Shown here one piece after another: positions 51,721 to 59,839 of a stretch of DNA of 64,000 nt. The position numbers were made by a program, and so were the translations under genes. The stretch is from contig CAVREG010000019.1 in the NCBI GenBank assembly GCA_963720075.1, forward strand, positions 992,001 to 1,056,000. Direction: 5' to 3'. A model generated the notes under the pieces. It had not been told where the DNA came from. It did not search any database and saw only the letters and a program-made list of their open reading frames with translations. This stretch comes from PALSA-188 sp963720075 (lineage in GTDB: Bacteria > Acidobacteriota > Terriglobia > Terriglobales > Acidobacteriaceae). Position 1 is the first letter of the stretch. Each line of letters begins with the position of its first letter.

Positions 51721-51981
51721 TTGCTTTCGAAGTGCGCCAACCCGGGCTGCCCAACTTCATTTCGTTATCTGCATGAAGGCAAGTTATTTCGCGTTCACAT
51801 GGACCCAGCCGCAAGTGAATCGTCTTCTGGATCAGACGCAGAGGCTAAAGCGAAGAAACCATCGCGACGTGTTGAATTCTTCTGGCTCTGCCAAAATTGC
51901 TCGTCAGAAATGACTTTGAGTTTCGAAAAAGGCGCTGGTGTGACTATTCAGCCCCTGTCCCCACATGCGATGGCTTCTTAG
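51721..51981 (+). CDS. Small zinc-ribbon-like hypothetical protein
   Basis: An 86-residue protein with two Cys pairs: KCANPGCPTSF near the start (Cys5, Cys10) and WLCQNCSSEMTL (two Cys three apart) about 40 residues later, with an acidic/Ser/Lys linker between. The pattern suggests one zinc ribbon. The frame is open from an ATG at 51661, but TTG at 51721 has a GGAAGGG ribosome site and puts the zinc ribbon at the N-terminus. Function unknown; the ending FEKGAGVTIQPLSP looks like a defined family. Confidence 0.6.
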   Translation: MLSKCANPGCPTSFRYLHEGKLFRVHMDPAASESSSGSDAEAKAKKPSRRVEFFWLCQNCSSEMTLSFEKGAGVTIQPLSPHAMAS

Positions 51982-52079
51982 GGATCTCCTCAACAGCTAT
52001 GTCGCGGATTCCCTCGCCCGCGAAAGGCCCCTTTTGTTCGTTCGCGGTCTTGTACAGGAGGATAGGTAGTCAGACGTTC

Positions 52080-52844
52080 CTAAAGCTTCGGAGAGTACGA
52101 TTCCAATTCCGGGTGTGTCGCTGAATATTTCCCCGTAAATCCGTTCCAACGAATCTTAACCATCTCTCCAAACATACGAATGCCGTCGCGCACGGGGTGA
52201 ATGCTCCCACCCTGGCGATGCGCCCACTTCACTGGAACTTCTTCAACCTTTAATCCAAATGTTCGCGCGAGGAAAAGAATTTCTGGATCGAATCCCCATC
52301 GCTCTACCTTTTGCAGGGGGAAAAGAACGTCAACTGCATGCCGGCTGAAAGCCTTGAACCCGCACTGAGTGTCTTTAAAATGCAGGCCCAAAATCATCCG
52401 AAGCGCCAAATTGAAAATGCGCCCAAAAACCTGACGACGGAGGGGCTGCCTGGTGGTTTGGAGTTCGGGTTTCAGCCAGCGCGAGCCAATAGCAATATCC
52501 GCACCGCCCTGGATTGCCGCAAAAAGCTTTGGGGCCTCCTCGATCGGAGAAGACAAATCGGCATCGCTAAAGAGCAGTATCTCTCCCTGTGCGTGCAACA
52601 TTCCATTGCGAACGCTATACCCTTTGCCGCGATTACCGGGATTCTCTAGAAGGCGCAATGTTGGTTTATGGGTAGCATGCTGCCTCACTATTTCCGCAGT
52701 GTTGTCCGTTGAGCCGTCGTCTATAACGATTATTTCTGCGTTCCAGCTCTGTTGCGCTGCAAAAGTGAGAACTCTCTTTAGAGTCGCGTCTATGCGCGCG
52801 CCTTCGTTGTAAGCAGGAAGCACGATGCTATATGTAAATTCCAA
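52080..52844 (-). CDS. GT2 glycosyltransferase, dolichyl/polyprenyl-phosphate sugar transferase type
   Basis: A 254-residue GT-A fold glycosyltransferase. The nucleotide-sugar site IVLPAYNEGARIDATL, the IIVIDDGSTDNT loop and the DxD-like metal motif SDADLSSP are clear; GFKAFSRHAVDVLFPLQKVERWGFDPEILFLA is characteristic of DPM1/ALG5-like enzymes that load glucose or mannose onto a polyprenyl phosphate. There is no transmembrane tail, so it is a peripheral membrane enzyme. Single gene, convergent with the small gene at 51721. Confidence 0.88.
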   Translation of the reverse strand: MEFTYSIVLPAYNEGARIDATLKRVLTFAAQQSWNAEIIVIDDGSTDNTAEIVRQHATHKPTLRLLENPGNRGKGYSVRNGMLHAQGEILLFSDADLSSPIEEAPKLFAAIQGGADIAIGSRWLKPELQTTRQPLRRQVFGRIFNLALRMILGLHFKDTQCGFKAFSRHAVDVLFPLQKVERWGFDPEILFLARTFGLKVEEVPVKWAHRQGGSIHPVRDGIRMFGEMVKIRWNGFTGKYSATHPELESYSPKL

Positions 52845-53207
52845 GTGGTGATGTAAGTCTTGCCAGTTATACCCGCGCGAGCGTGGTTACAGTTTGCTAC
52901 AGCAACAAGAATTGGGCAATCAATATTCGGAAATAAAATGAGATACCTTGCACAAGGCCTGCATGGCGAGCAAGCTAAGCAAACGGCCAATCTAATTGGG
53001 CAAATCGCGCACCTGGCATTAGCGTTCCGCTTGCCGGTAACATTTTCTTCCAATCTTCAACCCTTATCTCCCACGATTAGAACTGGATTTTTTGGTGAGC
53101 TCAAAACTAACGCATAAATCTTTACAATTCCGGAACATGGCGGCTGATACCATGAGGCAATTCATGCAGGCGTAAATAAGCCATCGGTGAGAGTTTGAAC
53201 CAGATCT
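52845..53207. other. 363-base gap before the PpiC/FG-GAP gene
   Basis: It separates two divergently transcribed genes and so should hold two promoters. I see no ORF with support, no strong hairpin and no consensus -35/-10 pair. Confidence 0.3.
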
Positions 53208-55826
53208 GTGATGCAATTTAGTAAGACTGCGCTCAAGGATTGGATCGTGCTGTGGGCAGCGATCCTCCCATTATCTTGTTCGGGGCAGACTCCGTCCCAA
53301 TCTCAGAGTCCGCCGGGCATGAGAATCATTGTTGTAGCATCGTCGTCGCAAGCTCAGCGGATCCTCGACCAACTGAAACAAGGCGCAAACTTCGAGCAGA
53401 TAGCCGAGACGATGTCGTCTGATCCGACTTCGGCGGAAGGCGGCTACATGGGAAGACCCGATCCGACCAACTTGTGCCCTGAGTTGAGAGATGCGTTACA
53501 AGGAATCGCGCCTGGGCAATTCACCGGCGTCGTCCAGGTTCCAGCCGGATATGCGATCCTGAAGGTCTTGCCGGATTCAGAAATTCCGCCCCGGAATGCA
53601 AATTCTCCCCCACTTCCTAGCGCCACGTCTGCTTGTGCTTTGCGTCCCGCTGTTCTCGTTTCCGGTTTCGGAGAAGCAGACACAATCTTCCGCAACTTTC
53701 CTAAATCTGAGGGATGGAATCAGGACCTGCAACAAATCTGTGCCATCCGGCAACTCTCAATTCCCATCACTTTAGAACGACTGGACAAAGCGTTGGACCC
53801 TCATAATCCGCTGCCACAAAGTTCGGCGCCACTTGATCTAATGCAAGCGCACTACGCCGCCGCGGAACTCCAAGCTTTCGAGGGTGAAATGGGAAAAGCC
53901 ATTGCGCAATGGAATGCCGCCAATCAGGTGGCCAAAACCAGCGTGCCCGATGCATTACCAATGATGGAGGAGACGTTGGGCGTTGCCTATTTTCATAAGT
54001 CGGAAATGGAAAATGGCGAGTATCGAAATCCGGGAGACCGGTGTATTTTCCCTCCGCGCCAGGATGTCGCTTATCCCAAATTCCAGAATGGGGCGGACTC
54101 GGAAAAAGCGATTCAGTATTTCCAGCAATACCTGGCGCAAAAGCCTGACGACCTCGAAGTGAAGTGGATGCTCAACCTTGCCTACATGACGCTTGGGAAA
54201 TATCCGCTGGGCGTCCCAGAAAAATACCTGCTCCCCCCTGCCATCTTCGAATCGAAAGAGAATATTGGGCGTTTCGTGGATGTAGCTTCTGAGGCCGGCC
54301 TTAAACTTTTCTCTGAGGCTGGTGGCGTGATTGTGGATGATTTTGAAAACAATGGTTTGCTGGATGTAGTGACCTCGAGCGCGGATTTCTGCCAATCTCT
54401 GCACTACTTCCACAACAATGGGGATGGCACATTCACTGACCGTACGAAGCAGGCGGGACTCGAAGACCAGTTGGGGGGCCTCAACATTATCCAGGCGGAT
54501 TACAACAACGACGGCTGCATGGATATTTTTGTGTTGCGCGGTGGATGGGAGTTCCCCATGCGCAAGTCTCTGCTGCGCAATAATTGCAACGGCACCTTCA
54601 CCGATGTTACTGAAGAAAGTGGCCTGGGAGCGACCCTGACTGCCACGCAGACCGCAGCTTGGGCCGATATTGACAACGACGGCTATCTGGATCTTTTTAT
54701 CGGAAACGAGAATGGACCGAGCCAGCTATTTCGCAACAAACGCGACGGCACCTTCGAAGACATCTCTCATACCGCAGGTGTGGATAAGGTCGCGTTTACA
54801 AAGAGCGTAGTGGCGGCGGATTACGACAGAGATGGCTACATGGATTTTTATGTGACCAACTATGTTGGCGGCAACTTTCTTTATCACAACAATCACGACC
54901 GCACCTTTACCGAAGTTGGTGCTCAGGCTGGCGTTCGCGATCCACAGCGTAGTTTTGTGGCCTGGTGGTTTGATTTTAATAATGATGGTTGGCCCGATCT
55001 TTACGTGAGCAGTTACTACGGCAGTGTCGAGGAAGTAATGCGTACCTACCTTGGACTTCCTCACACAGTTGAGACGATGAAAATTTACAAGAATCTCGGG
55101 AATGGCACTTTCAAGGATGTAAGCAAAGATGTTGGTTTGGACAAGGTTTTCATGCCCATGGGCTCGAACTTTGGAGATGTGAATAATGACGGATTTCCCG
55201 ATATCTATCTGGGATCCGGAAGCCCATCATTTGCCGCTGAGTTGCCGCATGTCTTGTTGTTAAATAAAGAAGGCAAATCTTTTGTGGACATCACCGCTTC
55301 TTCCGGCACGGGCGAGTTGCACAAAGGACACGGTATAGCCTTTGCCGATTTTGCCCGCAACGGCAACGAAGACATCGTCGCGGAAATCGGCGGCGCCGTG
55401 CCGTCCGACGCTCACGCCCTGCGGCTCTTTAAGAACCCAGGGAGCGGCAATGATTGGATCAACATTCATTTGGTGGGAGTAAAAACCAATCGTGCTGCGA
55501 TCGGCGCACAAATTAAACTCACTGTGAAGGACAAAGATGAATCTGCTCGTTCGATCTATAGCACAGTCAGCAGCGGGGGATCGTTCGGCGCGAACCCCAT
55601 GGAACGGCATATTGGATTGGGGGAATCAGCGCAGATTCTTAATCTGGAGGTTTGGTGGCCAACCAGCAACACGCGGCAAAACTTTTCCAATGTGGCGAAA
55701 AATCAGTTCATCGAAATTAAGGAATTTGCCAAAGACTACACTAAGCTGGAGCGACCGCGGGTGCTGTTGGGAGGGCCAAAGAAACCAGCTATGACTACTG
55801 CAAAGGAAACTGGAGAAGGCCGGTAG
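53208..55826 (+). CDS. Secreted PpiC-TPR-FG-GAP-UnbV multidomain protein (CRTAC1-like)
   Basis: An 872-residue exported protein with an unusual order of domains. After a signal peptide (about 1-25) comes a parvulin/PpiC-like domain (about 37-125: QAQRILDQLKQGANFEQIAETMSSDP, then GGYMGRPDP), a helical TPR-like part (about 200-345), a seven-bladed FG-GAP/VCBS propeller with repeated Ca-binding D-x-D/N-x-D-G loops (ADYNNDGCMD, ADIDNDGYLD, ADYDRDGYMD, FDFNNDGWPD, GDVNNDGFPD; about 355-700) and a C-terminal ASPIC/UnbV domain (about 745-850). CRTAC1-like FG-GAP/UnbV proteins are frequent in this type of organism, mostly without a PpiC part. It follows a gap and is 39 bases before the SCO1-type gene. 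Confidence 0.85.
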   Translation: MMQFSKTALKDWIVLWAAILPLSCSGQTPSQSQSPPGMRIIVVASSSQAQRILDQLKQGANFEQIAETMSSDPTSAEGGYMGRPDPTNLCPELRDALQGIAPGQFTGVVQVPAGYAILKVLPDSEIPPRNANSPPLPSATSACALRPAVLVSGFGEADTIFRNFPKSEGWNQDLQQICAIRQLSIPITLERLDKALDPHNPLPQSSAPLDLMQAHYAAAELQAFEGEMGKAIAQWNAANQVAKTSVPDALPMMEETLGVAYFHKSEMENGEYRNPGDRCIFPPRQDVAYPKFQNGADSEKAIQYFQQYLAQKPDDLEVKWMLNLAYMTLGKYPLGVPEKYLLPPAIFESKENIGRFVDVASEAGLKLFSEAGGVIVDDFENNGLLDVVTSSADFCQSLHYFHNNGDGTFTDRTKQAGLEDQLGGLNIIQADYNNDGCMDIFVLRGGWEFPMRKSLLRNNCNGTFTDVTEESGLGATLTATQTAAWADIDNDGYLDLFIGNENGPSQLFRNKRDGTFEDISHTAGVDKVAFTKSVVAADYDRDGYMDFYVTNYVGGNFLYHNNHDRTFTEVGAQAGVRDPQRSFVAWWFDFNNDGWPDLYVSSYYGSVEEVMRTYLGLPHTVETMKIYKNLGNGTFKDVSKDVGLDKVFMPMGSNFGDVNNDGFPDIYLGSGSPSFAAELPHVLLLNKEGKSFVDITASSGTGELHKGHGIAFADFARNGNEDIVAEIGGAVPSDAHALRLFKNPGSGNDWINIHLVGVKTNRAAIGAQIKLTVKDKDESARSIYSTVSSGGSFGANPMERHIGLGESAQILNLEVWWPTSNTRQNFSNVAKNQFIEIKEFAKDYTKLERPRVLLGGPKKPAMTTAKETGEGR

Positions 55827-55865
55827 CGAAAGAGTTGCCGTAGCACGCTTGAATCGCAGTCTTTT

Positions 55866-56768
55866 ATGAAACGCAGAACAAATTTATTGATTATGGTCGT
55901 GATGCTTCTGGCCGCCGTTCGCGGATGGGCGGTTGAAAAACATGCCATGTCGGGTCTTGTGCTGGCGGTTAATCCTTCCCATCGCTCCATGACCGTGTCA
56001 TGCCAGAGTGTTCCCGGCTACATGGATGCAATGACGATGCCCTTTGACGTTCGTGACGCGAAATTGCTGCACGGAGTAAAGCCGGGAGCGACCATTGACT
56101 TCACATTGGTGAACGATGGAGATTCATCGTACGCGGAGAGCATTCGGGTGCGCCGCTACGAAAACCTGGAGCAAGAACCGCTGGAGGCCCGACGGCTAGC
56201 GATTCTGACTAATCTAACGAATCCGTCTGCGCCGAAGGCTCTGAATACGCAACAGCCGGTTCCAGATTTTACGCTTACCGACCAGGATCGAAAGGCAATA
56301 CGTTTTTCGCAACTCAAAGGCAGGGTTGTGGCTCTCAGTTTCGCCTATGTGCGCTGCCCGAATCCCGCATATTGCTTTCGCCTCACCAGCAATCTTGGCC
56401 AACTGAAAAAGCGCTTTTCCGGACGACTGGGCCGTGACTTGGTTTTGCTGACCATCATTATTGATCCGGAGCACGATCAAAATGATGCGATTGCGAACTA
56501 CGCGCGAATTTGGAACGCCGATCCGCGGACCTGGCATTTCTTGACCGGACCCTTGCCGGAAGTACAACGGGTTTCCCGCATGTTTGGAATGGAGTTCTGG
56601 AACGAAGACGGCTTGCTCGTGCACTCGTTTCACACTGCGATCATTGATCGTCAGGGAAAGCTTTTTGCCAACCTCGAAGGAAACCAATTCACCTCACAGC
56701 AGCTAGGGGATATGGTGCAGACTGTGCTGGATCGGCCCCAAGGCTTGCCGATTAGCCAGCGTCGTTGA
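55866..56768 (+). CDS. CusF-like copper-binding domain fused to SCO1/SenC
   Basis: A 300-residue secreted protein. Signal peptide (about 1-22) then a CusF-type copper-binding beta-barrel (about 25-100; Met/His-rich GYMDAMTMPFDV) and a SCO1/SenC thioredoxin-like domain (about 125-285). The SCO copper motif is CPNPAYC (Cys, five residues, Cys) and the later His is in LLVHSFH. SCO1 delivers copper to cytochrome c oxidase or acts as a thiol-disulphide protein. The fusion suggests a copper carrier passing metal to the SCO site. It is 39 bases downstream of the FG-GAP gene and likely co-transcribed; no cytochrome oxidase gene is in the window. Confidence 0.88.
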   Translation: MKRRTNLLIMVVMLLAAVRGWAVEKHAMSGLVLAVNPSHRSMTVSCQSVPGYMDAMTMPFDVRDAKLLHGVKPGATIDFTLVNDGDSSYAESIRVRRYENLEQEPLEARRLAILTNLTNPSAPKALNTQQPVPDFTLTDQDRKAIRFSQLKGRVVALSFAYVRCPNPAYCFRLTSNLGQLKKRFSGRLGRDLVLLTIIIDPEHDQNDAIANYARIWNADPRTWHFLTGPLPEVQRVSRMFGMEFWNEDGLLVHSFHTAIIDRQGKLFANLEGNQFTSQQLGDMVQTVLDRPQGLPISQRR

Positions 56769-56865
56769 AGCCTGCGATCCATTCAGAATCCCCACATCCG
56801 GTCCGCGATGTGAGAATCAAAGACCGCTGGCGGGATGAGGGCTAATAGCAACGGCGGCTATCAAA

Positions 56866-57189
56866 TCAATCCAAGTGAAAGACCTCGTCCATATTTGCCC
56901 ACCACTCGCCTTGCGCTCGTGTTTCTAGCGGTTCTTGCATGGGCATCATAAGGGCCCACCATTCCTGCGTTTTAGGATCGGCCGCCATTTTTGCCATGTC
57001 GGCGACGTAATCCGTACCGTAATATTCGAAGTATCCGAAAAGAAGGTCGTCTTTTAGATAGATGGAATAGTTTCGAATGTTAGAACGCCGGATCATGGCC
57101 AGCACTTCAGGCCAGACCGCTGCATGGTATTTCTTATAGGCTTCGAGAGACTCAGGTCTCACTTTAATCAGCGAGCCGTAACGCTTCAT
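56866..57189 (-). CDS. rhaM: L-rhamnose mutarotase
   Basis: A 107-residue enzyme interconverting the alpha and beta anomers of L-rhamnose. The family residues are visible: MKRYGSLIKVRPESLEAYKK, YHAAVWPEVLAMI (the active His and Trp/Pro), RNYSIYLKDDLLFGYFEY, and the WWALMMPMQEPL segment with the end WWANMDEVFHLD. Length matches the family (about 104). The frame extends to 57387, but ATG at 57189 behind AAAGGA fits the family start. Divergent from the SDR gene at 57602, with which it shares a 412-base control region; an L-rhamnose or related deoxysugar pathway is likely. Confidence 0.9.
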   Translation of the reverse strand: MKRYGSLIKVRPESLEAYKKYHAAVWPEVLAMIRRSNIRNYSIYLKDDLLFGYFEYYGTDYVADMAKMAADPKTQEWWALMMPMQEPLETRAQGEWWANMDEVFHLD

Positions 57190-57601
57190 TGTCATCGTCC
57201 TTTCACGAACTGTGTGGGGGTCTGCTCGCAATTTCGGTCGGTCATGCCGGCAAGTTTGAAATCCGCTTTCTTGCAGGCGGGCGTTGCCCATACTTGGTGA
57301 TCCCCCTGCACTAACAATGCTTATTCTATGGTCCATGTGCTTCGGCAATTTTGGTTTGTAATCCAGACGTGGGAAGATGTCAGTCATGTTGAAGTCCCTA
57401 CGTTCGCGCCAAACTCTAGCAAAAAAGCCGGGCTACTCCAAATCCCTATACAATCTGGCTAAGTCCCAACAAGAGTCAGATCCCGTGATCTACCGGACCT
57501 TCTAGACGCATCGAAGCAATCCTGATTCCTGCTTCGCCCCGGGATACTTGGCCACGCTGTGGAGCAAATGAATGGGGGCTTGACGAGCAGATCAAGTAAA
57601 T
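57190..57601. other. 412-base divergent control region of rhaM and the SDR gene
   Basis: It must contain promoters in both directions. The left part is covered by an upstream extension of the rhaM frame that I do not consider coding. I see no unambiguous operator; a TTGACG at about 57579 has no matching -10 box. Confidence 0.3.
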
Positions 57602-58423
57602 TTGAGCCGTAGATCGAAACGAGGAGGTTTTCTGAAGGGCAATTCAGGCTGTTTTCGACTCGACGGCAAACTTGTCGTAGTTACTGGAGGTGGGAGCGGC
57701 ATCGGCCGCGCAATCGCTCAACGGTTCGCCAGTAGCGGGGCCCGCGTTGCCGTGCTGGACATTGACGAGGGCGTTGCCAAGACGGTTGCAAACGAAATCA
57801 TATCCAGTGGCGGAAACGCAACGGCTCATCGCTGCGACGTGTCCCAGCGGAGCAGTGTTGAGGCCGCTTTTTGCGAAGTATTTCAACAAGGACGTGTTCA
57901 CATCCTGGTGAATAATGCCGGAATTTCCCACGTTGGCAACCTCGAAGGTACTTCGGAGGCCGATTTTGAGAGAGTCTTCTCGGTAAACGTCAGGGGCATG
58001 TACAACTGCATGCATGCTGCTGTGGCCCACATGAAAGCTAACGGTGGCGGCATCATCTTGAACATGGCATCCATTGCCGGAACATCGGGGCTCGCCGATC
58101 GTTTTGCCTATTCCATGAGTAAGGGCGCGGTCGTAGCGATGACTTACTCCGTGGCGAAGGACTACCTCGCCCATAACATTCGCTGCAATTGCATTTCGCC
58201 GGCAAGGGTGCATACGCCTTTTGTTGATGGTTTCCTGCGCCGCAACTATCCCGGCAAGGAACAGGAGATGTTTGAGAAGCTGGAAAAATCCCAACCTATT
58301 GGAAGAATGGCCCAGCCAGAGGAAATCGCCGCCCTCGCTCTATATCTTTGCTCGGACGAAGCGTCATTTATCACAGGTTCGGATTACCCGATTGACGGAG
58401 GTTTTTTTAATCTTCGCGGGTAG
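57602..58423 (+). CDS. Short-chain dehydrogenase/reductase (sugar-type)
   Basis: A 273-residue classical SDR. The cofactor motif TGGGSGIG (about residues 29-36), NNAG (about 104-107), the catalytic Ser in NMASIAG and the YSMSK (Tyr-x-x-x-Lys) are all present, and the ending ITGSDYPIDGG is typical. The N-terminus FRLDGKLVVVTGG is preceded by about 17 extra residues. The start is unclear: TTG at 57602 has no ribosome site, while a GAGGAGG at 57621-57627 sits four bases before CTG at 57632. Next to rhaM, a role in L-rhamnose or L-fucose oxidation is plausible. Confidence 0.85.
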   Translation: MSRRSKRGGFLKGNSGCFRLDGKLVVVTGGGSGIGRAIAQRFASSGARVAVLDIDEGVAKTVANEIISSGGNATAHRCDVSQRSSVEAAFCEVFQQGRVHILVNNAGISHVGNLEGTSEADFERVFSVNVRGMYNCMHAAVAHMKANGGGIILNMASIAGTSGLADRFAYSMSKGAVVAMTYSVAKDYLAHNIRCNCISPARVHTPFVDGFLRRNYPGKEQEMFEKLEKSQPIGRMAQPEEIAALALYLCSDEASFITGSDYPIDGGFFNLRG

Positions 58424-58693
58424 CCGTGTCAGCCGCTGCCGCGCTAGGAAAGAAGAGTGAGTACTGAGCACCGCGATAGCGAAAAAACGATAAAGCGCCA
58501 ACCGAAACAGCCTTAATCGAAAAACACAATTCAATGCATCACTAATTTGAAGCTACACTTAGTCCAGCAGCTTCGTCGTCCATTCGTGGAAGAATCGAAG
58601 GGTAGTTTCATACCTGTCAGTACACATATTGAATCTCTCCAAATCGGCACGCATCTGTATTTGACAGCACCAGGGTTTCAGAGGACATTCAAA

Positions 58694-59779
58694 TTGAGAA
58701 AACTCAGTGTCATCTTATTTGCCGGTCTGCTGGGTCTTGTTACCTTCACCACTTCGGGATGCAGCCATCCGGCAGCGAAGGCGGCAGCCCCGCAGGCGAT
58801 GCCGGTCAGTACACAGACGGTCAGCCTGACGCCGGTTCCGCGAATGGACGAATACGTGGCGACGGTAAAGTCGCGGCGCTCGGCCAGCATACAGCCGCAG
58901 GTGGATGGTTCGCTGACGCGCATCCTCGTGAAATCGGGTGACCACGTTCGCGCCGGACAGGCGTTGATGACGATTGATCCGCTTAAGCAACAGGCGACCG
59001 TAGATCAACAACGCAGCACTGAGGCTCAAAAGAAGGCGACTTATGACTACAACAAGCTCGAAGTAGAGCGTCAGCGCCAGCTCTTCAAGGAAGGCGTGAC
59101 CAGCAAGCAGAGCCTCGACCTGGAGGAACAGGCGTTCGCGAATTCCAAAGCCGACTGGGAAGCCTCCCAGGCTGCCAGTGTCACACAGCGGCGTGAGCTT
59201 GCTTATTACAATTTGACCGCGCCATTCGCTGGAGTCGTGGGTGATATCCCGGTACATATCGGAGATTACGTTTCGCCGCAAACGTTGCTGACCACGGTGG
59301 ATGAGAACAGGGACCTGGAAGCGTATATCTACATTCCAACGGAGCGGGCTTCCGAAATACATATGGGCCTTCCGGTACAAATCGTCACCAGCAGCGGCGA
59401 GTTGCTTGAGAGCACAAAAGTTAATTTCATCTCGCAGCAAGTGGACAATGCCATTCAAGGAATACTGGTCAAGGCGCCCCTGCACAGTTCGCTCGACAAG
59501 TTTCGGAACGCGCAACTGGTTAAGGCACGGGTCATCTGGAGCACCGCTCCTGCGGCGACAGTTCCAGTGCTTGCGGTGACCCGCATCGGCGGACAGTCGT
59601 TTGTTTATGTTGCGACTCAAGATGGGCAAGGCAGCGTTGCAAAACAACGAGCCGTCACTCTCGGAGATACGATCGGTAACAACTACGCCGTTCAGAGCGG
59701 CCTTAGCCCGGGAGACAAAGTTATTACCTCGGGCATTCAGTTCCTGATTGATGGGGCTCCTGTTAAGCCTCTCAGCTAA
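58694..59779 (+). CDS. RND efflux adaptor lipoprotein (second pump)
   Basis: A 361-residue periplasmic adaptor. From TTG at 58694 (AGAGGA site) it begins MRKLSVILFAGLLGLVTFTT with the lipobox TSGC, hence a lipid-anchored MFP of the AcrA/MexE type. Lipoyl half 1 (RRSASIQPQVDGSLTRILVKSGDHV), helical hairpin (about 100-165), lipoyl half 2 (YNLTAPFAGVVGDIPVHIGDYV), barrel and MP domains follow. The longer frame to 58547 is open but has no ribosome site and would hide the signal peptide. The RND transporter gene follows after 60 bases; no TolC gene is near. Confidence 0.9.
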   Translation: MRKLSVILFAGLLGLVTFTTSGCSHPAAKAAAPQAMPVSTQTVSLTPVPRMDEYVATVKSRRSASIQPQVDGSLTRILVKSGDHVRAGQALMTIDPLKQQATVDQQRSTEAQKKATYDYNKLEVERQRQLFKEGVTSKQSLDLEEQAFANSKADWEASQAASVTQRRELAYYNLTAPFAGVVGDIPVHIGDYVSPQTLLTTVDENRDLEAYIYIPTERASEIHMGLPVQIVTSSGELLESTKVNFISQQVDNAIQGILVKAPLHSSLDKFRNAQLVKARVIWSTAPAATVPVLAVTRIGGQSFVYVATQDGQGSVAKQRAVTLGDTIGNNYAVQSGLSPGDKVITSGIQFLIDGAPVKPLS

Positions 59780-59839
59780 TGCGTTACTTCGGAACTATTT
59801 TGGCCTGCGCGCAAGCGTGCGGCAGAGAGGAAGTGTAGT

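Noticed and set aside
57644..58294. 216-residue minus-strand ORF opposite the SDR gene
   Set aside because: Shadow of a clear SDR with intact catalytic motifs.
58715..59647. 310-residue minus-strand ORF opposite the second RND adaptor
   Set aside because: It lies wholly inside a recognisable adaptor gene and shows no protein-family pattern.
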